DNA from: Aphodosoma sp045126975
GTDB lineage: Bacteria > Bacteroidota > Bacteroidia > Bacteroidales > Paludibacteraceae
Length of the DNA stretch: 64,000 nucleotides
Reading direction: 5' to 3'
Assembly: GCA_045126975.1 (NCBI GenBank)
Contig: JBGVPL010000029.1
Location: forward strand, 1-64,000
Positions within the stretch are counted from its first letter, which is position 1; each line of letters starts with the position of its first letter. Below are positions 15,251 through 23,770 of this stretch, piece after piece. The notes beneath the pieces were generated by a model. That model ran no database searches, was not told the origin of the DNA, and worked only from the letters and a program-made list of their open reading frames with translations. A program made the position numbers and the translations under genes.

Positions 15251-16153
15251 ATGAACTACAATAAATTGAAATATTCACGAGGACAACAAATTGTATTTGT
15301 TGTCCTCGCATGTTTTATTGTAGGATGTTTTATTACAGATTGGGGAATACAAAAATTTCACTCTCACATAAAGAATAATTATTTCTCACCTGACTCTATT
15401 TTACTCTCAAATATTACTTTATTTGAAGCAGAACTGGACTCATTTGAATGGCAACGCAAACGTGAATTTACTCCACGTCAAAAACCGCAACTACCTCCAC
15501 AAGAATTATTCTCATTTGACCCAAACACTATCGACAGTCTCGATATGCTTCGCCTTGGATTCAAACCTTATATGGCTCACAATTGGTTACAATACCGCCG
15601 ACATGGAGGAAAAATTCATTCTTGCCAAAAACTCCGTTCAATATATAACATCGACACTCTACTTATAGATTCAATATGCAAATTAATGATTTTTGCCTCT
15701 ATAACAACTCCCCCAAAAGATAGCTCTACAACCTACAAACGCAAAGAATTTTTTACATTCGAACTAAATAGTGCCGACACCACACTACTCTGCCAACTGC
15801 CAGGTATAGGAATAGGAAGAGCTAAAATGATTACAAATTATAGATATGAAATAGGTGGATTTTATTCGGTAGAACAACTAAAAGAAATAGAAAATATACC
15901 AGATTCAATTATTGATAATTTAACACCCTACATAAATATATCACTTGACTCGATAAAAAAAATAGAAATCAACAAAAGTAGCATAAAACGCCTACACCGC
16001 CACCCATATATCAACTATTATCAAGCAAAAGCGATATATGACCTTCGCTGGGATAAGCAACATAATGGAAAAATATCCAACATAGAAGAAATACGAAAAT
16101 TCTTCAGTGATGATGAATTCGAACGAATCAAACACTACCTAACAATAAATTAG
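15251..16153 (+). CDS. Helix-hairpin-helix domain protein (ComEA-like)
   Basis: A 300-residue protein with one N-terminal membrane helix (about 14-32), a linker, and repeated helix-hairpin-helix units. LNSADTTLLCQLPGIGIGRAKMI (about 173-195) is the clearest unit and is preceded by a related unit, FDPNTIDSLDMLRLGFKPYMA. A third, divergent one follows. HhH pairs bind DNA without sequence preference. Membrane-anchored versions resemble ComEA, which takes part in DNA uptake, but Bacteroidota members are not well characterised. A perfect 13-bp hairpin lies within the first 20 codons (15278-15308). Its stop codon is part of the shared terminator at 16149-16186. Confidence 0.82.
   Translation: MNYNKLKYSRGQQIVFVVLACFIVGCFITDWGIQKFHSHIKNNYFSPDSILLSNITLFEAELDSFEWQRKREFTPRQKPQLPPQELFSFDPNTIDSLDMLRLGFKPYMAHNWLQYRRHGGKIHSCQKLRSIYNIDTLLIDSICKLMIFASITTPPKDSSTTYKRKEFFTFELNSADTTLLCQLPGIGIGRAKMITNYRYEIGGFYSVEQLKEIENIPDSIIDNLTPYINISLDSIKKIEINKSSIKRLHRHPYINYYQAKAIYDLRWDKQHNGKISNIEEIRKFFSDDEFERIKHYLTIN
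15278..15308 (+). other. Perfect 13-bp hairpin inside the 5' coding end
   Basis: CGAGGACAACAAA (15278-15290), loop TTGTA, TTTGTTGTCCTCG (15296-15308). It encodes residues 10-19 of the HhH protein. So stable a stem within 60 bases of the start could limit translation. Confidence 0.6.
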
Positions 16154-16186
16154 CCCAATCAGTCAACCTCGACTAATTGGGCTAAT
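16149..16186. terminator. Bidirectional terminator between converging genes
   Basis: ATTAGCCCAAT (16149-16159) pairs with ATTGGGCTAAT (16176-16186), with further pairing inside and T/A-rich flanks. It serves the HhH gene (+) and the exonuclease gene (-). Confidence 0.85.
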
Positions 16187-16190
16187 TTAT

Positions 16191-16955
16191 TTATTTCTTC
16201 ATTCTCAAACGAATAGCAGTTAACACCTTTTTAGTATAAAGCGGAAAATCACCATTCATCATCCACGAATAATATGTTGGTTCTATACGGAAAACCTCTT
16301 CAACCGAACGTCCTTTATGTTTTCCAAAATTAAATACCTCCACCCCATTATCATCCAAAACTATACGTCCGGCATAATCAACATTACGATTATATTTAGT
16401 GAATTTAGAAAGAAACTCTACATCATTTTGCAATTCGGGATAACGATCAAGTTGCGCCATCAACACCTCATAAGTTGCACGAGTATCAGCATTAGCACTA
16501 TGAGCATCAACAAGTTCTGCATTACAATAGAAACGATAAGCGGCTTCAAGAGTACGTTGCTCCATTTTATGAAATACGACTTGCACATCAATAAAACGAC
16601 TATTTACAAAATCAAAATCGGCTTCAGCACGAAGAAACTCTTCTGCCAAAAATGGCACATCAAAACTATTAGAATTATAACCTGCTATATCACATCCCTT
16701 GAAATCATTAGCTATAGATTGCGCCACTTGCCTAAACGTCGGACAATCCTTCACATCTTCATCTGTAATATGATGTATTGCTGTCGATTGTGCAGGAATA
16801 GGCATCTCGGGATTGATACGCAACTTTTTCGACTCCTCATTGCCATTTGGATGAACTTTGAGATAAGCAATTTCGATTATACGGTCAGTCATAATATTCA
16901 ACCCTGTAGTCTCAAGGTCGAAAAATATAAGAGGTTTTCGAAGATTTAGTTTCAT
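16191..16955 (-). CDS. 3'-5' exonuclease (DnaQ/ExoX-like)
   Basis: A 254-residue DEDDh exonuclease. Exo I is FFDLETTGLNIMTDRIIEIA, Exo II is GYNSNSFDVPFLAEE and Exo III HSANADTRATYEVL with the catalytic His and Asp. The C-terminal 60 residues (NFGKHKGRSVEEVFR to YYSWMMNGDFP) match the small domain found after exonuclease X-type cores. It is therefore more likely a stand-alone repair nuclease than the pol III proofreading subunit. It overlaps murI by four bases (ATGA). Confidence 0.9.
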   Translation of the reverse strand: MKLNLRKPLIFFDLETTGLNIMTDRIIEIAYLKVHPNGNEESKKLRINPEMPIPAQSTAIHHITDEDVKDCPTFRQVAQSIANDFKGCDIAGYNSNSFDVPFLAEEFLRAEADFDFVNSRFIDVQVVFHKMEQRTLEAAYRFYCNAELVDAHSANADTRATYEVLMAQLDRYPELQNDVEFLSKFTKYNRNVDYAGRIVLDDNGVEVFNFGKHKGRSVEEVFRIEPTYYSWMMNGDFPLYTKKVLTAIRLRMKK

Positions 16956-17764
16956 AAAGTAATATGCTCTGCCAATATTGGCTGATTAAGGAAAATAGAA
17001 GCGGAAGAGGCAAATTTTTCAACTGATTCGGTAGTCAGAAAACGTATTGTACCACCACGCGAACAAATAGAATCTATTTCAGGGTGACGACTAAGATAAT
17101 CCTCAAGCGAAGCCGCAACTATGTCACCTTGAGTAAGCACCCGAACACCAGCAGGCACAGCATTCTCTATTTGACCAAGCAACAAAGGATAATGTGTACA
17201 ACCCAAAATAAGGGTATCAATATTCTCTTTTTTTGCAAAAAGTGCATCTATATATTTATGCACAAAATAGTCTGCTCCAGGAGTATTATGTTCATTACTT
17301 TCAATAAGTGGCACCCACATAGGACAAGCCTGCCCAACAACCTCTACATCAGGAAATAATTTAGCCACTTCAAGCGGATAAGAGTTACTCTGAATAGTAC
17401 CTTCAGTAGCCACAAGACCAACACAACGAGTTTTTGTTATCTCACCTATTGCTTCTACTGTAGGACGAATAACCCCCAACACACGACGTGTAGGCGCAAG
17501 ATAAGGTAAATCGTTTTGCTGAATAGTGCGAAGAGCTTTAGCCGAAGCAGTATTACATGCCAATATAACCAACTGACAACCTTCATCAAAAAGTCGCTTC
17601 ACACATTCAAGAGTATATTGATATACCACCTCAAATGAGCGAGAACCATACGGAGTACGAGCATTATCGCCAAAATAGATATAATCGTATTGAGGCAACC
17701 GCGCACGTATCTTTTCTAAAATAGTAAGACCACCATATCCCGAATCAAAAATTCCTATTTTCAT
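16952..17764 (-). CDS. murI: Glutamate racemase
   Basis: A 270-residue racemase supplying D-glutamate for peptidoglycan. The start IGIFDSGYGGLTILEKI has the conserved catalytic-site Asp and Ser. The two catalytic cysteines lie in LVILACNTASAKAL (Cys70) and LILGCTHYPLL (Cys189). The gene is near the end of the bamA-ompH operon, with four-base overlaps on both sides, so its expression is tied to envelope biogenesis. Confidence 0.97.
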   Translation of the reverse strand: MKIGIFDSGYGGLTILEKIRARLPQYDYIYFGDNARTPYGSRSFEVVYQYTLECVKRLFDEGCQLVILACNTASAKALRTIQQNDLPYLAPTRRVLGVIRPTVEAIGEITKTRCVGLVATEGTIQSNSYPLEVAKLFPDVEVVGQACPMWVPLIESNEHNTPGADYFVHKYIDALFAKKENIDTLILGCTHYPLLLGQIENAVPAGVRVLTQGDIVAASLEDYLSRHPEIDSICSRGGTIRFLTTESVEKFASSASIFLNQPILAEHITL

Positions 17765-18297
17765 AAGCCTAACTCTGATTTTACCAAAGAAGTAAGATCA
17801 ATACATTGCGAAGAAACATATAGAGGTTGTCCTTGATCGAAAAGAATAGTTATCTTCTCTCGTTCACAAACACGACGTATCGCATTATCAACATATTCGT
17901 TGATAGGCGCATAAAGTTCAGCACGTTGCTTAGTAAGTTCTTCTTGATAACGCTTTTTATACATTGACATACGAGCCTCTAACTCCGTAATTTCGGTCTG
18001 ACGTGCAAGTTTAATAGGCTCCGACATTTGCTTATTCCGCTCAAGATAACTCTTCACTTTACTCTCATACTCTTTCGTCATCTTCACAAACTCAGCTTTA
18101 TAATCCTCTTCAAGTTTAAGCAACTCTTTTTCTACAGTTTTCACCTGTGGCACAGAGACGATAACTTCTGCTCGATTGATATACGCAACACGGACAATTT
18201 CAGGCTCAATCGACCGCAAAACAGAGGTGCTATCTTGCGAATAAAGTGTTACCCCTACTATGAGAGATAACACTATTATTAAAAATGATTTTTTCAT
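17761..18297 (-). CDS. OmpH/Skp-family periplasmic chaperone (third copy)
   Basis: A 178-residue protein with a signal peptide (MKKSFLIIVLSLIVGVTLYSQ). A short beta-strand part, VRVAYINRAEVIVSVPQVKTV, precedes a long coiled-coil (about 55-135) of alternating Lys and Glu, then a C-terminal IDLTSLVKSELGL tail. This is the Skp/OmpH fold: a trimeric jellyfish-shaped chaperone that keeps outer-membrane proteins unfolded in the periplasm. Third of three tandem copies after bamA. It overlaps murI by four bases. Confidence 0.88.
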   Translation of the reverse strand: MKKSFLIIVLSLIVGVTLYSQDSTSVLRSIEPEIVRVAYINRAEVIVSVPQVKTVEKELLKLEEDYKAEFVKMTKEYESKVKSYLERNKQMSEPIKLARQTEITELEARMSMYKKRYQEELTKQRAELYAPINEYVDNAIRRVCEREKITILFDQGQPLYVSSQCIDLTSLVKSELGL

Positions 18298-18346
18298 ATT
18301 TTAAAGTCTAGTAAAACTAGAAAATCTAGTAAACTAAATATTCTTA

Positions 18347-18856
18347 TCAAAGAATACCCAATTCTTTTTTCACTGCAGGAGTGATATCAATAGCAGCTTC
18401 GCTCTTATAAAGCACTGCACCAGACATCATGTCATAAACCATTGTCAAGCCTTGTTTTTTGCTTACAGTTTCAATAGCAGCACGAAGCTTTTCTTGCAAA
18501 GGTTGAATAAGTTCAGCTTGTTTCTTTTGTCCTTCTTGTTGAAGTGTTTGATATGTTGTTTGAAGACGTTGTTGAAGGCTCATCAACTCCTCTTCTTGCA
18601 CTTTACGAATAGCATCAGACATTGTAGCTTTTTCGTTTTCGTATTTAGTGTATTTGTCTTGGATTTCTTTCTCCATGTCTTGCAAATACTTCATATTTTT
18701 TTCATTGAATTCTGCCAATTGTTTTTCAACATCGTTAACTTCAGGCATCATCATCATCACCTCTTGTGAGTTGATATAACCAAGTTTAACTGTTTGAGCC
18801 ATTGCAATAAGTGGCATTACTGCAGCCACAAAAAAAAGTGTGATTTTCTTTAACAT
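18347..18856 (-). CDS. OmpH/Skp-family periplasmic chaperone (second copy)
   Basis: A 169-residue protein with a cleavable signal peptide (to about residue 20, ending MPLIAMAQ), then TVKLGYINSQEVMMMMPEV and a coiled coil rich in Glu, Lys and Gln (about 45-120). It ends AIDITPAVKKELGIL, the usual OmpH tail. It is the middle copy of three. The gap after it carries CTAGTAAA repeats. Confidence 0.9.
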   Translation of the reverse strand: MLKKITLFFVAAVMPLIAMAQTVKLGYINSQEVMMMMPEVNDVEKQLAEFNEKNMKYLQDMEKEIQDKYTKYENEKATMSDAIRKVQEEELMSLQQRLQTTYQTLQQEGQKKQAELIQPLQEKLRAAIETVSKKQGLTMVYDMMSGAVLYKSEAAIDITPAVKKELGIL

Positions 18857-18865
18857 AATTTTATT

Positions 18866-18896
18866 AGTTATTAGTTATTAATGATTAGTTATTAAT
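18866..18896. repeat. Heptamer repeat (TTATTAG type)
   Basis: Units of TTATTAG and TTATTAA between two ompH copies, with 7-base spacing. Confidence 0.55.
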
Positions 18897-18909
18897 ATTT
18901 TTATAAAAA

Positions 18910-19428
18910 TTATTTAGAATATCCAAGTTTTTCGAGAAGTTCGTCGCTAATATCAATTTTTGGCGATGCAAAAATAAGATTATTAGTTGATGACTTATCA
19001 AGCACGACTTGATAACCATACTGTTCACAAATTTCTTGAACCGCATTATATATCTCATCTTGAATTGGTTTCACCAATGCTTCACGTTTTTTGAACAATT
19101 CACCATCAGGAGCAAAATATTTACGTTTAAGGTCATTAGCTTCTTTCTCTTTGGCAATAATTTCATCTTCACGTTTCTTCTTCATCTCATCCGAAAGAAA
19201 AACAAGTTCTGTTTGATAATTTTTATACATAGTTTGCACCTCAATCAAAATAGCCTCAACCTCTTTTTGCCATTTTTTTGATATTTGATCAAGTTGTTCA
19301 TTAGCTGTTTCATACGCAGGAATAGCACTCATAATATAATCCATATCCACAAGCACCACTTGTTCTCCTTTTGCCGCAAGATTAAGAGTCATCATCACAG
19401 CACACAATATTACAAATAATTTTTTCAT
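18910..19428 (-). CDS. OmpH/Skp-family periplasmic chaperone (first copy)
   Basis: A 172-residue protein with a signal peptide (MKKLFVILCAVMMTLNLAAKG). It continues QVVLVDMDYIMSAIPAYETANEQL and a long charged coiled coil (about 45-110), with PKIDISDELLEKLGYSK at the end. It is the copy nearest bamA and presumably works with it on outer-membrane protein assembly. Divergence from the two following copies is strong, so the triplication is not recent. Confidence 0.9.
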   Translation of the reverse strand: MKKLFVILCAVMMTLNLAAKGEQVVLVDMDYIMSAIPAYETANEQLDQISKKWQKEVEAILIEVQTMYKNYQTELVFLSDEMKKKREDEIIAKEKEANDLKRKYFAPDGELFKKREALVKPIQDEIYNAVQEICEQYGYQVVLDKSSTNNLIFASPKIDISDELLEKLGYSK

Positions 19429-19481
19429 ATCATTTATCTTTTTATTATTTTAGACCTTTAACAATCCATTTCGTTTAATCT

Positions 19482-19515
19482 GTCCCTATTCCCTATTCCC
19501 TGTTCCCTATTCCTT
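19482..19515. repeat. Heptamer repeat (CCCTATT type)
   Basis: Four to five units of CCCTATT or CCCTGTT just downstream of bamA. The same unit is used at 38250, 39066 and 43030. Confidence 0.7.
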
Positions 19516-19517
19516 AA

Positions 19518-22124
19518 TTAAAACTCTTGACCAAGTATGAAGTGGAATTGACTTCCGCCACGACGACCAGTTTGATCGAGGTCAAAACCATACGCCCAGT
19601 CAATACCAAGCAAACCAAACATAGGTAAATATACACGCACACCCACACCAGCCGAACGTTTCAAATCAAACGGATTGAAATTTTTAAATTCGCTCCAAGC
19701 ATTACCTGCTTCAACAAATGCCAAAGCCCAAATATTAGTTGATTGATTGAGTAATAACGGATAACGAAGTTCGACAGTAAGTTTAGTATAAAGATTACCA
19801 TTATAACCATAATAACCAGAACCAGAATATGGGGTAAGCGAACCTGCTTCATAACCACGAAGACCCACAGTTTCAGTACCCGCAGTAGTATAACCCGACA
19901 TACCATCACCACCAACATAGAATTTACCAAAAGGCGAACGTTTGTGCTTATTATAATAACCTAAGAAACCATAATCGGCACGAGCCATAAGCACTAACTT
20001 ATTGTCAGAAGTAAGAGGTATAAAGAATTTAGCATTAAATTTCCACTTATGATATTCAATCCATTTACTACGTTCTGCTAACGTCATTGACTCATAATCG
20101 ACGTCTTTTGCCAAAAGCGAATATGGGAATGTTGCAGCTACGGATAAAGACAAAGATGAACCACGACGTGTATAAATAGGATTATCAATAGAGTTACGAG
20201 AAAGTGTTACACCTAACGAAAGGTCATTAGTAACACCTGTTTCAAAACCATAATAACTTTTGAACCAGTTTTTCAAATGATAACGTTGATATGATAAATT
20301 AGCATAAAGTGTGAAATAGTCATCTGGCCACTTAAGACGAGTACCATAACCCACCGAAGCACCAATAGTTCTCATAAATACATTCTTATCATATTCCGTG
20401 CCATAACTATTTGTACCATAATAATAATCATTACCATAATAGTTATTGTAATAGTTATTATAGTAGTTATACATATAATTATAGTTCTCGTAATAACGAT
20501 TACTCAAACCAGTTTGCACCGAATAGAAGAAACTAACCGAGAATGAGTTAGGACGTTTACCACCTAACCATGGATCATAGAACGAAATACTATAGTTCTG
20601 ATAATACATACCATTGGCCTGAGCTTTCAAACTCAATGTTTGACCTTCGCCCTGTGGCACAATGCGATAAGTTTTAGGCTTAAACAAATTTTGAATAGCA
20701 AAGTTCGAGAACTTCAAACCAACAGAAAGCACAATACCCGACTGACCCCAACCTGCTGAAAACTCTACTTGGTCACTCGATTTTGTTTCAAGATTATAAG
20801 CAATATCCACAGTACCATCTTCAGGATTAGGTTGTAAATCCACACCTGAGAATATCTTTTCTTCATCGAATTGCTTAAGTTGAGCCAACTCACGTAGCGT
20901 ACGTACAAGGTCACTTTGACTATAAAGAGCACCTGGCTTAGTACGCATTTCACGACGCACAACATGTTCGTAAACACGCGTATTACCATTAATTATAACT
21001 TTATTGATTGTCGCCTGTTGCCCTTCATAAATACGCATCTCGAAATTAATCGAATCGCCATCAATCCCAATCTCTACAGGGTCAATATTCATAAAGAGAT
21101 AACCATTATCTTTATACAACGCCGACACCGCATCCTCATCTTCAAACAAGCGTTTATTCAAATCCTTAAGATTATAAACCTCTCCTTTTTCCACATTCAA
21201 AAGACGATTAAGATAATCACTTGGATACAATGTATTGCCTAACCATTTAATATCACCAAAATAATATTTTTTTCCCTCTTCAACCTCAAGATACACATCC
21301 ACTTTACCATCATCACGTTTTACGACTGTATCTCTCACAATCACGGCATCACGATAACCAATCTCATTATATTTATCTATAAGCGTTTTTTTATCATTTT
21401 CATACTCTTTTTGTACAAATTTTTTCGCACGGAAAATATTAGCTATCTTCCCTGCACGATTGGTTTTCTTCATCGCACGGTCAATCTTTGCAATTGTCAT
21501 CGCCTCATTTCCCTGAACAATAATATCATTTACCTTAACCTTTTCACGCTTATCAACACTAATATCAACAACTACATTACCTTCAACCATAGGATCATTC
21601 TTCTGGTAAACAAGAATTTCTGCATTATAAAAACCTTTTTCCGACAAAAAATTACGAATGGCAATTTTCGTACGGTCGATAGCATCAGCATTAAGTTGTT
21701 TACCTTTTTGAATCTCAAGATTTTTTTCAAGATCCTCAATTTCTCCCTTTTTTAAACCAAAGAAATTAACATTCGACACACGAGGCAACTGTTTCAAAGC
21801 AATAGTAAGCCAAATACTATCATTCTCAACCTTATCAGCCAAAATTTTTACATCAGAGAAAAAACCTTGTTTCCAAAAACGCTTAACCACATTGGTCAAA
21901 TCTGCACCTGGAATACGAATTTTTTGACCTTTGTTAAGTCCCGAAAAACCAATAAGCACATAGTCCTCGTAAGACGATGCGCCAGTAATCTTAATATCAG
22001 CAATAGTAACCTCTTTAGGTGTAAGAGTATAATCAAAAGCAAAACGATTTTCATCAAAATCATCTTGAGCAAAGACCATTACCGAACAAAGAATTAAAAC
22101 AAATATGTAAAATAACTTTTTCAA
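19518..22124 (-). CDS. bamA: Outer membrane protein assembly factor BamA
   Basis: An 868-residue Omp85 protein. After a signal peptide (LKKLFYIFVLILCSVMVFAQ) come five POTRA repeats (about residues 35-440) and a C-terminal beta-barrel with the L6 motif GLRGYE (the VRGF/Y equivalent). It ends in the aromatic residue of ILGQEF. It inserts beta-barrel proteins into the outer membrane. I placed the start at TTG 22122-22124, 22 bases after the uppS stop. Longer frames read back through uppS, and the only nearby ATG would remove most of the signal peptide. A Tyr/Asn-rich loop (NYMYNYYNNYYNNYYGN) extends one barrel loop. Confidence 0.95.
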   Translation of the reverse strand: MKKLFYIFVLILCSVMVFAQDDFDENRFAFDYTLTPKEVTIADIKITGASSYEDYVLIGFSGLNKGQKIRIPGADLTNVVKRFWKQGFFSDVKILADKVENDSIWLTIALKQLPRVSNVNFFGLKKGEIEDLEKNLEIQKGKQLNADAIDRTKIAIRNFLSEKGFYNAEILVYQKNDPMVEGNVVVDISVDKREKVKVNDIIVQGNEAMTIAKIDRAMKKTNRAGKIANIFRAKKFVQKEYENDKKTLIDKYNEIGYRDAVIVRDTVVKRDDGKVDVYLEVEEGKKYYFGDIKWLGNTLYPSDYLNRLLNVEKGEVYNLKDLNKRLFEDEDAVSALYKDNGYLFMNIDPVEIGIDGDSINFEMRIYEGQQATINKVIINGNTRVYEHVVRREMRTKPGALYSQSDLVRTLRELAQLKQFDEEKIFSGVDLQPNPEDGTVDIAYNLETKSSDQVEFSAGWGQSGIVLSVGLKFSNFAIQNLFKPKTYRIVPQGEGQTLSLKAQANGMYYQNYSISFYDPWLGGKRPNSFSVSFFYSVQTGLSNRYYENYNYMYNYYNNYYNNYYGNDYYYGTNSYGTEYDKNVFMRTIGASVGYGTRLKWPDDYFTLYANLSYQRYHLKNWFKSYYGFETGVTNDLSLGVTLSRNSIDNPIYTRRGSSLSLSVAATFPYSLLAKDVDYESMTLAERSKWIEYHKWKFNAKFFIPLTSDNKLVLMARADYGFLGYYNKHKRSPFGKFYVGGDGMSGYTTAGTETVGLRGYEAGSLTPYSGSGYYGYNGNLYTKLTVELRYPLLLNQSTNIWALAFVEAGNAWSEFKNFNPFDLKRSAGVGVRVYLPMFGLLGIDWAYGFDLDQTGRRGGSQFHFILGQEF

Positions 22125-22146
22125 ATCAAAAAAAATCAAGTAATAA

Positions 22147-22890
22147 TTAAACAAGTTGTTCACTCGTCTTACCAAAACGACGTTCACGTTTTTGATAATC
22201 CACAATAGCTTCATACAAACTCTCCTCACGGAAGTCAGGCCACAGTGTATCAGTAAAATACAACTCCGTATAAGCCATTTGCCACAACAAATAATTCGAC
22301 AATCGCAACTCCCCACTCGTACGAATTAACAACTCAGGGTCAGGAATCCCTGCAGTAGTCAAATTATTCGAAACTACTACATCATCAATATCCTCAATAT
22401 TCAACTCACCATTTTTCACCTTCACAGCAATCTTACGCACGGCATCCGTTATCTCCCAACGAGAAGAATACGACAATGCCAACACAAGCGTCATACCCGT
22501 ATTTGAAGCTGTATCAGCAATACACTCTTCAAGCTTGCGCAAAGCCTTTTCTGGCAACAACGAATTATCACCAATCGTAGTGAAACGAATATTCTTTTCA
22601 TGAAACGTAGGAGTCTCCTTAACAATATTATCCACCAACAATTCCATCAACCCATCAACCTCAGCCTTCGGACGATTCCAATTCTCGGTCGAAAAAGTAT
22701 AGAGAGTCAAATACTTAAGACCTAACTGCACCGACGCAGTAATCACTGCACGTACTGACTCAACGCCATTATAATGACCATACAACCTCTCCTTGCCGTG
22801 CAATTTTGCCCAACGTCCGTTACCATCCATAATCACCGCAATATGCTGCGGCATACGAGCCATATCTATTTTATCTTTCAACGATGCCAT
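22147..22890 (-). CDS. uppS: Isoprenyl transferase (undecaprenyl diphosphate synthase)
   Basis: A 247-residue cis-prenyltransferase making the C55 carrier lipid for wall and O-antigen synthesis. Motif IAVIMDGNGRWAKLHGK carries catalytic Asp22. LTLYTFSTENWNRPKAEVDGLM and ELLIRTSGELRLSNYLLWQ are also standard. It overlaps the upstream DUF6089-like gene by 13 bases and is followed by bamA after 22 bases: one operon. Length is normal. Confidence 0.97.
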   Translation of the reverse strand: MASLKDKIDMARMPQHIAVIMDGNGRWAKLHGKERLYGHYNGVESVRAVITASVQLGLKYLTLYTFSTENWNRPKAEVDGLMELLVDNIVKETPTFHEKNIRFTTIGDNSLLPEKALRKLEECIADTASNTGMTLVLALSYSSRWEITDAVRKIAVKVKNGELNIEDIDDVVVSNNLTTAGIPDPELLIRTSGELRLSNYLLWQMAYTELYFTDTLWPDFREESLYEAIVDYQKRERRFGKTSEQLV

Positions 22891-23543
22891 CCTTTTTTCT
22901 TATTTTTTTGTACACCATTACGACAAGGAGCACATATTTTATAAAAATTAAACGACAAAAAAACTTGCGCTGTAGAATACCAATCTTGATTATTCCAAAA
23001 TTTCCCATACTCCCCATTCGGATTTGGCGTATTATCCATTTTATCAGAAAAAACCTTAGACACAGTCCAATAAAAGCCTAAATTCGTACGATTATTCAAT
23101 TTAAATTTCATACCGACTCCCATTGGCAACGTCATAGTAAATTTTGGTTTACCACTCAAATCAAACAATACTACTCCAAGACCAGCAACTAAACAAGGCG
23201 AAAACCACGAATAATCAGCCTCCCACTTTTTAACGCCATAATTAAAAAAATTAAATTCCCCCAAAGCTTGCAACCCAACATAACCAGAATTCAACCCTTT
23301 ATCATAACCCAAAAAACCTCCATCAAGCTGTAAACGAGCTTCCCAACGTCCATTTATTTTGTATTTTGTATACAATCCACCCACAGGTTTTGAATATTGA
23401 AAGAGAAAATCATTAGTATCTCCCAATATAAAACCACATCCTCCAGTGAAACCCATCTCACCATAAAAAGTATCTTGAGACTTTACGTTATTCGCTGTAA
23501 CAGAAAAGATTACAAGCAATAAAAATATTTTTATCAATTTCAT
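22878..23543 (-). CDS. DUF6089-like outer-membrane beta-barrel protein
   Basis: A 221-residue protein with a signal peptide (to about residue 22, NNVKSQ) and alternating beta-strand sequence with many aromatic and Gly residues, as in 8-10-strand outer-membrane barrels (GYVGLQALGEFNFFNYG, RTNLGFYWTVSKVFSDK). In Bacteroidota a DUF6089 protein sits just upstream of uppS-bamA, and this gene has that position and size. Function is unknown. Unusual is the Cys-rich basic tail (CAPCRNGVQKNKKKGWHR) that overlaps the uppS start. Confidence 0.75.
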   Translation of the reverse strand: MKLIKIFLLLVIFSVTANNVKSQDTFYGEMGFTGGCGFILGDTNDFLFQYSKPVGGLYTKYKINGRWEARLQLDGGFLGYDKGLNSGYVGLQALGEFNFFNYGVKKWEADYSWFSPCLVAGLGVVLFDLSGKPKFTMTLPMGVGMKFKLNNRTNLGFYWTVSKVFSDKMDNTPNPNGEYGKFWNNQDWYSTAQVFLSFNFYKICAPCRNGVQKNKKKGWHR

Positions 23544-23601
23544 CTATACACAAAAAATTTCTATTATTTGAATAAACGCAAAAACTCCGTCAAAATTGCC
23601 A

Positions 23602-23609
23602 CAAAGATA
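23602..23609 (-). promoter_or_regulatory. -7 box for the DUF6089-uppS-bamA operon
   Basis: TATCTTTG on the minus strand 58 bases before the ATG at 23543; the -33 element is weak. Confidence 0.4.
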
Positions 23610-23692
23610 CAAAAATTATCTCATATATCGCACATTTTTAAGTATCAAAGAGACTTTTTTGACAAAAAATAACATTGAACACATTTTTTTTG

Positions 23693-23700
23693 TAAATTTG
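23693..23700 (+). promoter_or_regulatory. -7 box for the ABC transporter gene
   Basis: TAAATTTG on the plus strand; no strong TTTG at the expected distance. GTCGGAC/GTCAGAC repeats (23724-23752) lie between it and the ATG. Confidence 0.35.
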
Positions 23701-23770
23701 CATCTAAAATGGTTAAAGAATAAGTCGGACTGGTCGGACAAGTCAGACAAATCACTTTCAGCTCTAAAAA

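Noticed and set aside
22125..22316. 64-residue N-terminal extension of bamA
   Set aside because: It overlaps uppS and lacks signal-peptide character; the TTG start gives a complete signal peptide.
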